A stretch of 64,000 nucleotides of DNA from Photobacterium phosphoreum (GCF_002954725.1 NZ_MSCQ01000001.1:1069604-1133603), one strand, 5' to 3'. Positions 1-11,538 are shown, counted from the first letter of the stretch. Made by a program: numbers and translations. Notes: a model not told the origin generated them from the letters alone.

Positions 1-19
1 GTGGTCAAGTAAAACTGGC
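1..19. repeat. 19-nt dispersed repeat at the window edge
   Basis: GTGGTCAAGTAAAACTGGC at the extreme left edge recurs exactly, in inverted orientation, at 23825-23843. Both copies are intergenic. It may be the remains of a mobile-element end, but the sequence further left is not available. Confidence 0.55.
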
Positions 20-30
20 GACGACTTAAA

Positions 31-486
31 TTATGACGCTAATTTACCTGCATTGAGTTTTGCGCGGATATATTCAGGATGATCTAAATAGATCAAGTCA
101 GACACCTGTCTGATCACTGCTTCCTCTAAAGGATCAATCACACCGTCGGCATAGGCCACTTGCCACATCGCTTCGATTAATTGGTAACGTTGCGGTTGTG
201 ATAATTCACGTAACTTATTAGTGAACTCATACAAAGAAACTGCTTTCTGGCTTTGCTCTTGTGCTTGGCTCAGTAATATTGTTGCTTGTTCTTCTGTGGT
301 ATCAAGTAGTTTAATGAGCAGTTGCGTTTTCGCTTGTTCTTCGCGTGGGTCACGATCATGATCGGCATTAGCTACTTCACAAAGCAGTGAAGCCATCGCT
401 AAATGAAGTGTTGGGGTATCAACAGCGCCCGCACTTGCACTTTCATTCATAACTTGTCTAAACAAAGTTCGTAATGTTGAAAACAT
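31..486 (-). CDS. TerB-like tellurite-resistance-family protein
   Basis: This 151-residue, mostly helical, soluble protein has the two acidic segments typical of TerB-like folds: ADHDRDPREE at about residues 41-50 and ADGVIDPLEE at about 113-122. In TerB these bind divalent metal. No signal peptide or membrane segment is visible. The gene stands alone, with no other ter genes nearby, so a role in tellurite resistance cannot be assumed; stand-alone TerB proteins are often of unknown function. The ATG at 486 is the first in frame, and the gene lies upstream in the same direction as a ZntB transporter gene, separated by about 100 bases. Confidence 0.8.
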   Translation of the reverse strand: MFSTLRTLFRQVMNESASAGAVDTPTLHLAMASLLCEVANADHDRDPREEQAKTQLLIKLLDTTEEQATILLSQAQEQSQKAVSLYEFTNKLRELSQPQRYQLIEAMWQVAYADGVIDPLEEAVIRQVSDLIYLDHPEYIRAKLNAGKLAS

Positions 487-590
487 TGTGGCCCTTATTT
501 TGATGATAATTGCGTATAACTAACGATTAAGTTTATAACGATATGCGATATAAATAACAGTCGCTAAATATACGTTTGCAGTTTTATATG

Positions 591-1565
591 TTAAATCCAT
601 TTTCGTCGATAGAAGAGCGCCAGCTGTAGCATTAATACCCCGACTAATAATCCACAGAAAATTGAAAAAGATAAATGATCTTCTGCACCTGGAATACCAT
701 CAAGGTTGACACCAAATAAGCCAGTTAAAAAACCGAGCGGTAAGAAGACGGTGGTAATAAGCGAGAGGAAATATAAACGTTGATTTAATGTTTCAGATTG
801 CAAACTCATTAATTCTTCTTGAGTGACATTTGCTCGCTCACGAATTGCATTAAGATCATCAAGCGCATGGCTTATTTTTTCATTTACTTCGTGGATTTTT
901 TGACGCTCAACTAAAGACAGTAACGGTGTCTCGATAGTGATTAACTTCGCTAATGCATCGCGTTGAGGTGTGATGTAATGCCGTAAGCGAACAGTTTCAC
1001 GGCGTAACACTGCAATGTTGTTACGGAGATTAATATCACTCTCTGTCATTACTTGATCTTCAAGCTTTGTCAATTGCTCGTCAAGGGTATCGATGACCTT
1101 CAGTTTATGGCTAGCAAGATGATCGCATAAACTTAAAATAAAGTTACCAATAGAGGTTGGGCCAAAGCCACCGTCAATATGAGCCGCTATACGTGAGATA
1201 GCTATAACAGGTTTATTTGACGTTGTAATAATAAGGCTTTTGGTAAAATAACAGCGAATAGATAGCATCTGATCTGAGAGTTTACCTTGCGCATTTTTAT
1301 CAATGTCGACACCGCGTAATGCTAAAAAAAAGCCATCTTTAGTTTGATTTAATCGAGGGCGGTCATGATCGTTAAGTAATGCGTCTTTTTCAATGTCAGG
1401 TAAATGACTTTGTTGTATCCATTGTTGTGTTTGTGGCTGAGTGAAGTCGAGATGTAGCCAAAGTAAGCCATCATCGGGTTGCCAATTATTAATCTTATCA
1501 AGGGTCAGTACTTGTTTGGGATGATCGCCATTGAGTAGATAACAGTAAGCAAAGCAATTTGGCAT
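591..1565 (-). CDS. zntB: Zinc transporter ZntB (CorA family)
   Basis: This is a CorA-superfamily inner-membrane transporter, probably a zinc exporter of the ZntB type. It has a long soluble N-terminal part rich in helices and two C-terminal membrane segments. The signature before the last loop is GLFGVN, the GxN motif that forms the pore loop (GMN in CorA, GVN in ZntB). The length of about 324 residues matches the family. The frame extends upstream to 1589, but the ATG at 1565 is preferred because an AAAGGGA ribosome site lies just upstream and the protein then begins MPNCFAYC. The C terminus ends in basic residues, as expected for a cytoplasmic tail. Confidence 0.9.
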   Translation of the reverse strand: MPNCFAYCYLLNGDHPKQVLTLDKINNWQPDDGLLWLHLDFTQPQTQQWIQQSHLPDIEKDALLNDHDRPRLNQTKDGFFLALRGVDIDKNAQGKLSDQMLSIRCYFTKSLIITTSNKPVIAISRIAAHIDGGFGPTSIGNFILSLCDHLASHKLKVIDTLDEQLTKLEDQVMTESDINLRNNIAVLRRETVRLRHYITPQRDALAKLITIETPLLSLVERQKIHEVNEKISHALDDLNAIRERANVTQEELMSLQSETLNQRLYFLSLITTVFLPLGFLTGLFGVNLDGIPGAEDHLSFSIFCGLLVGVLMLQLALFYRRKWI

Positions 1566-1689
1566 GAGGGTTCCCTTTAATAGCATCAAGTACTTAAGTG
1601 TTATTGATTTTATAACTATAAGCTTAACCGATATAGGTCATCGATAGAAAATAAAATACATAATGTTGATTGATTCTAGGGTTCAGTGC

Positions 1690-2550
1690 TCAAGATTTGT
1701 TCTGAAAGTGATCTCTAAATTGACGCGGGCTAAAAGAACTCCATATTTTAAAGCGAGTGCTAAAATTGGTGGGATTAGGGTAACCACAAAAATCACTAAC
1801 ATGCTGAATTGGCCATGAGGTGGTAGTTAATAAACCTGCGGCATGTTCCATTCGCAAATGTGTTAACCGTGCCATTGGCGCATGGTGATAATATTGCTGA
1901 CATAAACGATGTAAATGTGGTTCAGAGCAAGGATACAGTGCTGCCAGATCTTTGACTTTCCACGGATGATGTAATTGTTGTTTAGCTTGTTGAAAGACAT
2001 GCTCCAAACGCTGTAATGCTAGTGGTGAATGAGGGGCGGTACGATTGGTAATCAGTAAACAAAGTTGTTCAGTAATATTAGTTGATAGTTGATCCGCAAG
2101 AGGATAGTTCAAACACAGTGCTTGTTGCAGACAACTGATAGTTTGAAACAATAATGCACCTGATTGTGACTGATGATAGGTTATCTCATGGGGTAAACGC
2201 TGATTCCAGTAGCTATGTTGTTCTAACATTACCCATGCCATATCCCAAATCAGATCATTATTATCATCAGGATTAATATCAAACCCATTCTCATATCCAG
2301 GGGGAACGTAAATCACATAACCGGGTTCTAAATCCCATTGTTTAGTTGGAGTGTTAAGTATTCCACGGCCTTTGATAGTAAACAGTAGCATATGCATATC
2401 AGGATTACGGCGATAAATAGTAAACGCTTCTTTACCGTAATTCAGCCCACATTGAATAATATGTTTTTGTTCCAATGCTAATGATTGTACTTGGTCAATA
2501 ATGATTGATTGGCACAATGATGAAATATTTAAATGTTCAAACCATGCCAT
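1690..2550 (-). CDS. AraC-family transcriptional regulator
   Basis: This 286-residue protein has an N-terminal cupin-like effector domain (about residues 20-150) and a C-terminal double helix-turn-helix of AraC type (about 185-283), ending with the typical SFSPRQFRDHF segment. The start is supported by AAGGA eight bases before the ATG. It is divergent from a MATE exporter gene, with about 125 bases between the two starts, so the simplest inference is that it controls that exporter, itself, or both. The ligand cannot be read from the sequence. Cys and His residues in the cupin part do not form a clear metal motif. Confidence 0.85.
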   Translation of the reverse strand: MAWFEHLNISSLCQSIIIDQVQSLALEQKHIIQCGLNYGKEAFTIYRRNPDMHMLLFTIKGRGILNTPTKQWDLEPGYVIYVPPGYENGFDINPDDNNDLIWDMAWVMLEQHSYWNQRLPHEITYHQSQSGALLFQTISCLQQALCLNYPLADQLSTNITEQLCLLITNRTAPHSPLALQRLEHVFQQAKQQLHHPWKVKDLAALYPCSEPHLHRLCQQYYHHAPMARLTHLRMEHAAGLLTTTSWPIQHVSDFCGYPNPTNFSTRFKIWSSFSPRQFRDHFQNKS

Positions 2551-2676
2551 TTAAAAGTCCTTATCAGATTAAAGTTGATAGTTTGGCAAACGTTTTTGAT
2601 TACTTAGAATAACTGTAAATTCACAATCTTAGGTATGATCATTATCACAACGAAACCGTTAATTGAGTATTTAATC

Positions 2677-4068
2677 ATGACAACATGGCGCACATCAGCA
2701 GATAAAGATTTTTGGAAAAAAACGTGGCGGTTAGCATTACCCGTCTCGATGCAGTCGATGTTGTTTGCATTACTGGGTTTAGTCGATGTGCTGATGGTGT
2801 CAAAATTGGGCGAATCTGCGGTTGCAGCGGTAGGGATTGGTAATCGTATTTTCTTTTTTAATTTACTGTTGGTGGTTGGCGTTAGTGGTGCGGTTGGGGT
2901 ATTAGCTGCCCAATATTTTGGCGCAGGAAGAATGGATGGTGTGCGTCGAACCTTATTACAATCTTGGGTGTGTGCGATTGTTTTTACGTTACCTTTTGCG
3001 ATTATCTATCGTTTATTTCCACAACAAATTGTGGGTGTGATTAGCGATCAAGCTGATTTTGTGATGCATGCAAAAGACTATTTGTACGTTTGTGGTTGGA
3101 GCATTATTTTTACCGCAATCGTTGTACCTTTAGAGGCCGCTTTACGCGCAGTTGGTGAAGCTAAAATGCCCACTTATGTTGGTTTGGTGGCGGTGCTATT
3201 AAATGCGACCTTAAATGCATTATTGATTTTTGGGTTATACGGTTTCCCTGAAATGGGCGTTGCTGGTGCAGCATTAGGGACGACAATTTCGCGTGGCATT
3301 CAAACGGTGATTCTATTGGTCGCAACGTATTATCGTCATCGTGAAATCTTACCTCTAGCTATTGATATCAATACGGCTAAAACGCCACAAGCCCGTAAAC
3401 GCTATTTTGCTATTGCTTTACCTATGATCATTCATGATGCTGGTTGGGCGATGGGAGTTTTAGTTTACAGTTTTATTTTTGCTCAGTTAGGTGTCACAGA
3501 GCTTGCGATTATCAGCTTGTTATCACCGATTGAAGGGGTACTTATTTCCGCCTTCATTGGCTTTGCCGTTGCTGCTTCGACTATTTTAGGGCATGAATTA
3601 GGCGCTGAGAATTACCAACGGGCTTGGCATCAATCATGGTTCTTTATTGGGCTCAGTGTGTCGATGGCCTTTGTGCTAGGTATTTCGATTTGGCTGGCAA
3701 GTGACACTGTAACTATATGGTTACAACGGGCAGATACTCCAAATTTAGCGATGTCGTTAAATGTGACGATGGTATTGGCGCTCGGGTTATTTTTAAAAGT
3801 GTTTAATATGGTGGGTATTGGCGGTGTATTACGCAGTGGCGGTGATATTAAATTCAGTATTTTCATAGACTTATTTGGACAATGGGGCATAGGTATTCCA
3901 CTGGCTATCTTTACGGGTGTCTTTTTAGGTTGGCCTTTGCACTGGGTATTAATGGCTATTTTGGCAGAAGAAGTGGTCAAGGTTGGCTTAACGGCTTATC
4001 GTATTCGTGGCCGGAAGTGGTTAGCTAATTTGATTAATGATCACGACCAAGTATTAATATCGGCCTAG
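2677..4068 (+). CDS. MATE-family multidrug efflux transporter
   Basis: This integral membrane protein of about 463 residues has 12 predicted hydrophobic segments and the MATE N-terminal pattern (LALPVSMQSMLFALLGLVDVLMVSKLGESAVAA is split over the first two helices). MATE proteins export cationic drugs in exchange for Na+ or H+; this one looks closer to the DinF/NorM branch than to a polysaccharide flippase. The frame opens at 2635, but the first 14 residues look unlike a MATE N terminus, so the ATG at 2677 (MTTWRTSADKDF) is preferred. Neither start has a strong ribosome site. A clear terminator follows at 4098, so the gene is probably transcribed alone. Confidence 0.85.
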   Translation: MTTWRTSADKDFWKKTWRLALPVSMQSMLFALLGLVDVLMVSKLGESAVAAVGIGNRIFFFNLLLVVGVSGAVGVLAAQYFGAGRMDGVRRTLLQSWVCAIVFTLPFAIIYRLFPQQIVGVISDQADFVMHAKDYLYVCGWSIIFTAIVVPLEAALRAVGEAKMPTYVGLVAVLLNATLNALLIFGLYGFPEMGVAGAALGTTISRGIQTVILLVATYYRHREILPLAIDINTAKTPQARKRYFAIALPMIIHDAGWAMGVLVYSFIFAQLGVTELAIISLLSPIEGVLISAFIGFAVAASTILGHELGAENYQRAWHQSWFFIGLSVSMAFVLGISIWLASDTVTIWLQRADTPNLAMSLNVTMVLALGLFLKVFNMVGIGGVLRSGGDIKFSIFIDLFGQWGIGIPLAIFTGVFLGWPLHWVLMAILAEEVVKVGLTAYRIRGRKWLANLINDHDQVLISA

Positions 4069-4097
4069 TTGTTATCGCTATTTATAAGCAAGATATT

Positions 4098-4133
4098 GCC
4101 CATTTATGTGTCCTCATAAATGGGCTTTTTTTT
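4098..4133 (+). terminator. Rho-independent terminator of the MATE gene
   Basis: A perfect 11-bp stem (GCCCATTTATG / CATAAATGGGC) with a six-base loop is followed by eight T residues. Confidence 0.9.
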
Positions 4134-4293
4134 GAGTGGATTAGGCTGTTGTGAGTAATTGTCTTTTTAGCGCGCTGCAATGGCCTGATTTTGTGATAGA
4201 ATTAACAAAAATTTTGTAGTATTTCTATACTCAACACATGCTTAAAATTTGCAGGTTGGGTTTTACTTAGTCATTGAAAAGTCAGGAATAACA

Positions 4294-7200
4294 TTGAGTC
4301 AGTCTAACCAAACTCAACCAGACGTTTTGAATAATGAAAAAACGTTAAAAGCCGCGATTAAAGATTGCATGATGCGCGATCGTTTTCGATTGCACAAACG
4401 TGTGCAAGGTGCGGCACGAATTAAAAATGAAAAAGCCAAGCACGCGGTATTTGATGAAATTGCGTTAGATATTGCTAAATCGATGCAAATGGTGGAATTA
4501 CGCCGCAATCATCGCCCTAAAATCATTTATCCAGCTCAGTTGCCTGTTAGCCAGAGAAAAGATGATATTGCAGAAGCGATTAAAAATAACCAAGTGGTTA
4601 TTGTTGCTGGTGAAACGGGCTCGGGTAAAACAACCCAGTTACCGAAAATCTGTTTAGAACTTGGCCGTGGTACTCACGGTATGATTGGTCATACTCAGCC
4701 TCGTCGTCTTGCTGCGCGCTCTGTTGCGACACGTATTGCCGAGGAAATGGAGTGTGAGCTTGGTTCGCATGTCGGCTATAAAGTTCGATTTAACGATCAA
4801 GTTTCTGAGCGTAGCCACGTTAAGCTAATGACTGACGGTATTTTGCTGGCTGAAATTCAGCACGACCGTTTTTTAAGTCAATACGACACCATCATTATCG
4901 ATGAAGCGCACGAACGTAGTCTTAACATCGACTTTATCATGGGTTACTTACGTGAACTATTGCCTAAGCGTCCAGATTTAAAAGTTATTATTACGTCGGC
5001 AACTATCGATCCTGAACGTTTTTCAAAACACTTTAATAATGCACCTATTATTGAAGTATCAGGCCGTACTTTCCCTGTAGAAGTGCGTTACCGTCCAGTG
5101 GTTGAAGAACGTGATGATACCGATCGCGATCAACTTGATGCAATTTTCGATGCCGTTGATGAACTGTGTGATGAAGGGTTAGGTGATATTCTAATCTTCA
5201 TGAACGGTGAGCGTGAAATTCGTGATACCGCAGATGCATTAGAAAAACGCAATTTACGCCATACGGAAGTTTTACCTCTATATGCGCGTTTATCTGCTAA
5301 TGAACAAAATCGAGTCTTCCAGTCGCATAATGGTCGTCGAATCGTTCTTTCTACCAACGTAGCGGAAACGTCACTAACCGTACCTGGGATTAAATACGTT
5401 ATTGACCCCGGTACTGCGCGTATTAGTCGTTATAGTTACCGTACTAAAGTACAACGTTTGCCGATTGAAGCGATTTCACAAGCCAGTGCGAATCAGCGAA
5501 TGGGGCGTTGTGGCCGTGTTCAAGAAGGTATCTGTATTCGTTTGTATTCTGAGGATGATTTCTTATCACGCCCAGAGTTTACCGATCCCGAAATTCTGCG
5601 TACTAACTTAGCGTCCGTTATTCTACAAATGACGGCAATTGGTTTGGGCGATATTCACGCTTTCCCATTTGTTGAAGCGCCAGATAATCGCAATATTCAA
5701 GATGGTATTCGTTTGCTAGAAGAATTAGGGGCAATTAACCCTAAGGCAACCGACCCACGTAAGCGTTTATCAAATCTTGGCCGTCAGTTAGCGCGTTTAC
5801 CTATCGATCCACGTTTGGCTCGTATGGTATTGGAAGCACCTAAAACAGGTTCATTGCGTGAAGTGATGATCATTGCTTGTGCGCTATCCATTCAAGATCC
5901 ACGCGAACGTCCATCAGATAAAAAGCAGCAGTCAGATGAAAAACACCGTCGTTTTTACGACAAAGACTCTGACTTTGTGACGTTTGTGAATTTATGGGAT
6001 TACATTCAAGAGCAGCAGAAAGAATTATCTAATAACCATTTCCGCCGTTTGTGTAAGAAAGAATACTTAAACTACTTACGTATTCGAGAGTGGCAAGATA
6101 TTTATTACCAAGTTAACCAAGTGGTCAAAGAGCTTGAGTTAAAAATGAACGGTAATGAAGCCAGCTATGACGGTATTCATATCGCATTGTTGAGTGGTTT
6201 GCTATCACATATCGGTATGAAAGACCAAGAGAAGAACGAATATCAAGGTGCGCGTAATGCTCGCTTTAATATCTTCCCAGGATCGGGCATCTTCAAGAAA
6301 CAGCCGAAATGGGTAATGGTGGCTGAGCTGGTTGAAACCTCACGTTTATGGGGTCGAATTGGCGCAAAAATCCAGCCTGAATGGGTTGAACCATTAGCTG
6401 AACATTTAATCAAACGTAGCTACAGCGAACCCCATTGGGAGAAAAAATCAGCTGCAGTGCATGCGTTTGAAAAAATCACCTTGTATGGCATTCCAGTAGT
6501 TAGTCAACGCAAAGTTAACTACGGTAATATTGATCCTGCGTTATCTCGTGAAATCTTCATTCGTTCAGCATTAGTTGAAGGTGATTGGGATACTAAGCAT
6601 AAGTTCTATCAGCAAAACCGTAAGTTATTGCGTGAAGTTGAAGAGCTTGAGCATAAATCTCGTCGTCGTGACATTTTGATTGATGATGATGAGCTGTTTA
6701 ATTTCTACGATCAACGTATTGATTTAAGTGTAACGTCAGGTCGTCATTTTGATGGCTGGTGGAAGAAAGCCGCTAAAGAAAATCCAGAGCTGCTTAACTT
6801 TGAACGTGAAATGTTGTTCCGTGGTGATGCTAGCCATGTTACTGATCTTGATTATCCTAACTTTTGGCATCAAGGTAACTTGAAACTGAAGTTAAGCTAT
6901 CAGTTTGAACCGGGTGAAGATAACGATGGTGTAACGGTTCATGTACCGCTAGCTATTTTAAACCAAGTGAAGCCTGATGGTTTTGATTGGCAAATTCCCG
7001 GCTTACGCCATGAACTTGTGGTTGCGTTAATTAAATCATTGCCAAAGCCGTTACGTCGTAACTTTGTACCAGCGCCAAACTATGCTGATGCTTTTCTTGC
7101 GCGTGTTACGCCGTTAGAAATGCCGTTACTTGATGCGCTCGAAAAAGAGCTGAAACGAATGACAGGTGTGACCTTAATTCGTGAAGATTGGAAATTAGAG

Positions 7201-8208
7201 CAGATCCCTGATCACCTTAAGATCACTTATCGTGCGGTTGATCATCACAATCGTAAGTTACGTGAAAGCAAAGATATCTATGGCTTAAAAGATAACTTGA
7301 AAGAAAAAGTTCAAGAAACATTATCGCAAGTGGCTGATGATGATATTGAGCAAGAAGGTTTGAAAACGTGGAGCTTCGGTGCGTTGCCTGAGCGTTATCA
7401 ACAAAAACGTGGTGGCTTTGAAGTTAAAGCATTCCCTGCGTTAACGGATAACAAAGATTCTGTAGGTATCAAATTATTTGAAACCGAAGAAGAACAGCAT
7501 AACGCGATGCAAGCCGGACAACGTCGTTTGATTTTATTAAACGTACCGTCACCGATTAAATATTTGCATTCAAACTTGCCAAACAAATCGAAGTTAGGTC
7601 TGTATTTTAACCCGTACGGTCGTGTGCTTGATCTCATTGATGACTGTATTGCGTGTGGTATTGATAAGCTGATCGAACAAAAGGGCGGCTTAGCTTGGCA
7701 GCCTGAAACCTTTGAAACACTGAAAGAATATGTACGTGCAGAACTTGGCGATACCGTGGTTGAGATTGCTAAGCAAGTAGAAGAAATTCTAACAACGGCA
7801 TTTAATATTTCTAAGCGTTTAAAAGGTCGTATTGATTTACGTATGGCGTTTGCAATGTCAGATATTAAAGCACAAATTGAAAGTTTAATATTTAAAGGCT
7901 TTGCAACTGAGTGTGGTTGGAAGCGTTTGCCTGATATTTTACGTTATATGCGTGCCATTGAACGTCGCATGGAAAAACTGCCCATTGATCCTAATAAAGA
8001 TCGGGTTCATATTTTAAAAGTTGAATCAGTAGTTAATGACTACCGAGAGTTATTGAATAAGATCCCGAAAGGGCAGCCAGTACCTGATAAGGTTAAAGAA
8101 ATCCGCTGGATGATAGAAGAGCTGCGTGTGAGTTTCTTTGCTCAACAGTTAGGTACGCCTTATCCAATTTCTGATAAGCGTGTTCGTAATGCAATTAATG
8201 AGTGCTAG
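4294..8208 (+). CDS. hrpA: ATP-dependent RNA helicase HrpA
   Basis: This is a DEAH-box helicase of about 1304 residues, the usual HrpA length (1300 in E. coli). Motifs run in order: Walker A GETGSGKTTQ, DEAH within IIIDEAHERS, SAT in ITSATIDPERF, and motif VI QRMGRCGR, followed by the helicase-associated, OB-fold and long HrpA-specific C-terminal regions. HrpA acts on RNA and stalled ribosomes in the cytoplasm. The frame is open from a TTG at 4249, but the TTG at 4294 is preferred: CAGGAA lies about six bases upstream and the protein then starts MSQSNQTQ. The gene is intact and flanked by terminators on both sides, so it is probably a single-gene unit. Confidence 0.95.
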   Translation: MSQSNQTQPDVLNNEKTLKAAIKDCMMRDRFRLHKRVQGAARIKNEKAKHAVFDEIALDIAKSMQMVELRRNHRPKIIYPAQLPVSQRKDDIAEAIKNNQVVIVAGETGSGKTTQLPKICLELGRGTHGMIGHTQPRRLAARSVATRIAEEMECELGSHVGYKVRFNDQVSERSHVKLMTDGILLAEIQHDRFLSQYDTIIIDEAHERSLNIDFIMGYLRELLPKRPDLKVIITSATIDPERFSKHFNNAPIIEVSGRTFPVEVRYRPVVEERDDTDRDQLDAIFDAVDELCDEGLGDILIFMNGEREIRDTADALEKRNLRHTEVLPLYARLSANEQNRVFQSHNGRRIVLSTNVAETSLTVPGIKYVIDPGTARISRYSYRTKVQRLPIEAISQASANQRMGRCGRVQEGICIRLYSEDDFLSRPEFTDPEILRTNLASVILQMTAIGLGDIHAFPFVEAPDNRNIQDGIRLLEELGAINPKATDPRKRLSNLGRQLARLPIDPRLARMVLEAPKTGSLREVMIIACALSIQDPRERPSDKKQQSDEKHRRFYDKDSDFVTFVNLWDYIQEQQKELSNNHFRRLCKKEYLNYLRIREWQDIYYQVNQVVKELELKMNGNEASYDGIHIALLSGLLSHIGMKDQEKNEYQGARNARFNIFPGSGIFKKQPKWVMVAELVETSRLWGRIGAKIQPEWVEPLAEHLIKRSYSEPHWEKKSAAVHAFEKITLYGIPVVSQRKVNYGNIDPALSREIFIRSALVEGDWDTKHKFYQQNRKLLREVEELEHKSRRRDILIDDDELFNFYDQRIDLSVTSGRHFDGWWKKAAKENPELLNFEREMLFRGDASHVTDLDYPNFWHQGNLKLKLSYQFEPGEDNDGVTVHVPLAILNQVKPDGFDWQIPGLRHELVVALIKSLPKPLRRNFVPAPNYADAFLARVTPLEMPLLDALEKELKRMTGVTLIREDWKLEQIPDHLKITYRAVDHHNRKLRESKDIYGLKDNLKEKVQETLSQVADDDIEQEGLKTWSFGALPERYQQKRGGFEVKAFPALTDNKDSVGIKLFETEEEQHNAMQAGQRRLILLNVPSPIKYLHSNLPNKSKLGLYFNPYGRVLDLIDDCIACGIDKLIEQKGGLAWQPETFETLKEYVRAELGDTVVEIAKQVEEILTTAFNISKRLKGRIDLRMAFAMSDIKAQIESLIFKGFATECGWKRLPDILRYMRAIERRMEKLPIDPNKDRVHILKVESVVNDYRELLNKIPKGQPVPDKVKEIRWMIEELRVSFFAQQLGTPYPISDKRVRNAINEC

Positions 8209-8244
8209 TCACTTAAGTAAGTTGTAATACAAACCCTATAAATG

Positions 8245-8277
8245 AAAAGGCCGATGCGATAACCGCATCGGCCTTTT
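8245..8277. terminator. Bidirectional terminator between hrpA and the APC permease
   Basis: A perfect 14-bp stem (AAAAGGCCGATGCG and its complement) with a five-base loop has A and T tracts on its two sides, so it can end the two convergent transcripts. Confidence 0.92.
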
Positions 8278-8297
8278 GTTTAGGGGCATATTAATAA

Positions 8298-9854
<1,557 letters not shown>

Positions 9855-9887
9855 TTATAAACCATCGAATTAGTTAACATAGATACG

Positions 9888-9912
9888 ATTTTAGTAAAAC
9901 TTTTACTAAAAT
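9888..9912. promoter_or_regulatory. 25-nt perfect palindrome upstream of the permease
   Basis: ATTTTAGTAAAA, one C, then its exact reverse complement. It lies about 127 bases upstream of the permease ATG and looks like a dimeric regulator site. An AT-rich promoter element (TATAGT) follows directly. Confidence 0.6.
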
Positions 9913-9920
9913 ATAGTAGT

Positions 9921-9932
9921 GAAAACGTTTTC
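9921..9932. promoter_or_regulatory. LacI/GalR-like operator candidate
   Basis: GAAAACGTTTTC is a perfect 12-bp palindrome with the central AACGTT core typical of LacI/GalR-family operators. It lies eight bases from the 25-nt palindrome. No LacI-family gene is present in the window. Confidence 0.5.
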
Positions 9933-10183
9933 CTTTAACTTGGTCACAGTTTGCTGTTGATTGAATGTCGACAATGTGATCTTAGTTAAGAGTTGTTATT
10001 TGATTAGCATCGGCACAGAAAAATGCTGTAAAAATAGTCATAATTTAGGTGTTTTATATATTTATAATTTAGTTTCAATAAGTTAAGACTGTAGGCTGAA
10101 TAAACGAGAGGGCTGTTATTTATAGTATTGGTAAGGTGAGCGACAAGTAGAAATGAGAGTAGTTGTTGACGAGTAAAGATATA
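9933..10183. other. Gene-free stretch upstream of the permease
   Basis: The 472-base gap between the permease and gsk holds the two palindromes at 9888-9932 and the gsk terminator. In the remaining AT-rich bases I see no coding frame or RNA gene. Confidence 0.5.
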
Positions 10184-10211
10184 AAAAAAGAGCGATCATT
10201 CGCTCTTTTTT
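10184..10211 (-). terminator. Terminator of gsk
   Basis: AAAAAAGAGCGA and its complement form a stem with a four-base loop and a U tract on the minus strand, directly after gsk. Confidence 0.85.
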
Positions 10212-10233
10212 AGAAAAAGGTAATCAGTGTTGA

Positions 10234-11538
10234 TTAACGTTCCCAGTAAGCTTCTTCTAAACAGTCTTCGCGTTCAGGCAAGCCATGAGAAAGACGTGGC
10301 GCATGTTGAATTAGCACCTCGTAACTGACACGGTTTGAGTATTGGCAAATTTGTGAGAATGAAGAGTACGATAAAAAATTAGCAGTATGTTTAGCAGAGT
10401 TCGGTACATTGATTTTATGGAAACGGTTCGCTGACATATCATGTAGCAGAGCAGATAGGGCTGCATCACCGGCACCATTGGTGTTTTTTATCTCCATCGG
10501 GCCACCAAGGTAAGGGGCAATGTGAGAGTAGACACGAACAGGATTGATGCAATCAGCTTTAGCCATTGGACGACTAAATTCATACTTATTAAATTCAGCA
10601 ATACGACCTGGCAATAATGGCAGCGTTGATTCACGCTTTAGTTCATTATCAGTGTAACCTGCCATGTAAAGACCTGCAGGGCCAGCAGTACATAATACCA
10701 TATCAACCCATTCTAGCGCTTTATCAGCAGCCATTAGTGGGTCTTTTTCGCCAGTCAGTGCTTCTGCTTCTTCTTCATTCATTGCGATACAAGTAACGTG
10801 TTCTTTGATGAATTCAATCCACCATTCACGCTTGTCTTCAATGACATATTTAGTACCAAGAGTCAGTACGACAGGAACATTATTCTTTTTCGCAAATTCA
10901 ATCGCTTTTAGTGCCGCATCTTTCATTGGATCGGTAGGTTTACCGCGTACCAAATAAGAAGAAAGTACTAATGCTGAGGCTTGTTTAAATGCACACTCAG
11001 GAATACTATCAGGACTTAATTGATTCATTTGACCTTCGTTGATAGCAAACGTACGTTCGCCATCTTTAGTGATCAGCGTGTAACAACGCCCAATAGGACC
11101 ACATACAGGTTGAAGGTAATCAAGATCAATACGGCTAGAAGTATTACATAGGTAGCGGTAGGCGTAAGATCCAATTTTAAGATCTTTACTCATCACACCC
11201 AGTAAGATGGATTTATCATCAGCGAGAACAGAGTAGTTATGTAACGTATTACCAATGGTATCGCCAGGGTATTCATGGCTGATCAGTTTACGTTCTTTTA
11301 ACTCTTGGTATAGGAGTTCCGCTTTATCTTCATCAAGAACTAAAGAGTGGCCTTTACTTAGAGCATGTCTGGCTAAGAAGTCATCGTCGACCCGCGCTTC
11401 AATATCAACAATCGTTTGACCTACGCCAACAAGATGTGATTTAGCTAATGGGTTTTCTTGTTGAATTTGAACAACCAATGGATCGCGAGCATTGACAGGG
11501 AAGTAATGCTTTGACTTACGTTGACCAGGAAATTTCAT
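10234..11538 (-). CDS. gsk: Inosine-guanosine kinase
   Basis: This 434-residue cytoplasmic enzyme of the PfkB/ribokinase family phosphorylates inosine and guanosine in purine salvage. The length equals E. coli Gsk and the sequence is similar end to end: MKFPGQRKSKHYFPVNARDP at the N terminus, the PfkB signature around NTNGAGDAALSALLHD near residues 349-364 (the GAGD aspartate is the catalytic base), and the C terminus GLPEREDCLEEAYWER. The gene is alone between terminators. Confidence 0.96.
   Translation of the reverse strand: MKFPGQRKSKHYFPVNARDPLVVQIQQENPLAKSHLVGVGQTIVDIEARVDDDFLARHALSKGHSLVLDEDKAELLYQELKERKLISHEYPGDTIGNTLHNYSVLADDKSILLGVMSKDLKIGSYAYRYLCNTSSRIDLDYLQPVCGPIGRCYTLITKDGERTFAINEGQMNQLSPDSIPECAFKQASALVLSSYLVRGKPTDPMKDAALKAIEFAKKNNVPVVLTLGTKYVIEDKREWWIEFIKEHVTCIAMNEEEAEALTGEKDPLMAADKALEWVDMVLCTAGPAGLYMAGYTDNELKRESTLPLLPGRIAEFNKYEFSRPMAKADCINPVRVYSHIAPYLGGPMEIKNTNGAGDAALSALLHDMSANRFHKINVPNSAKHTANFLSYSSFSQICQYSNRVSYEVLIQHAPRLSHGLPEREDCLEEAYWER

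Noticed and set aside
2635-2676. Upstream start of the MATE protein
   Set aside because: The extra 14 residues do not fit a MATE N terminus and no ribosome site supports the first ATG.
3630-3980. 116-codon minus-strand frame inside the MATE gene
   Set aside because: Shadow of a well-supported gene on the other strand; the same holds for the other antisense frames inside hrpA, nagE, tupA and fdhA.
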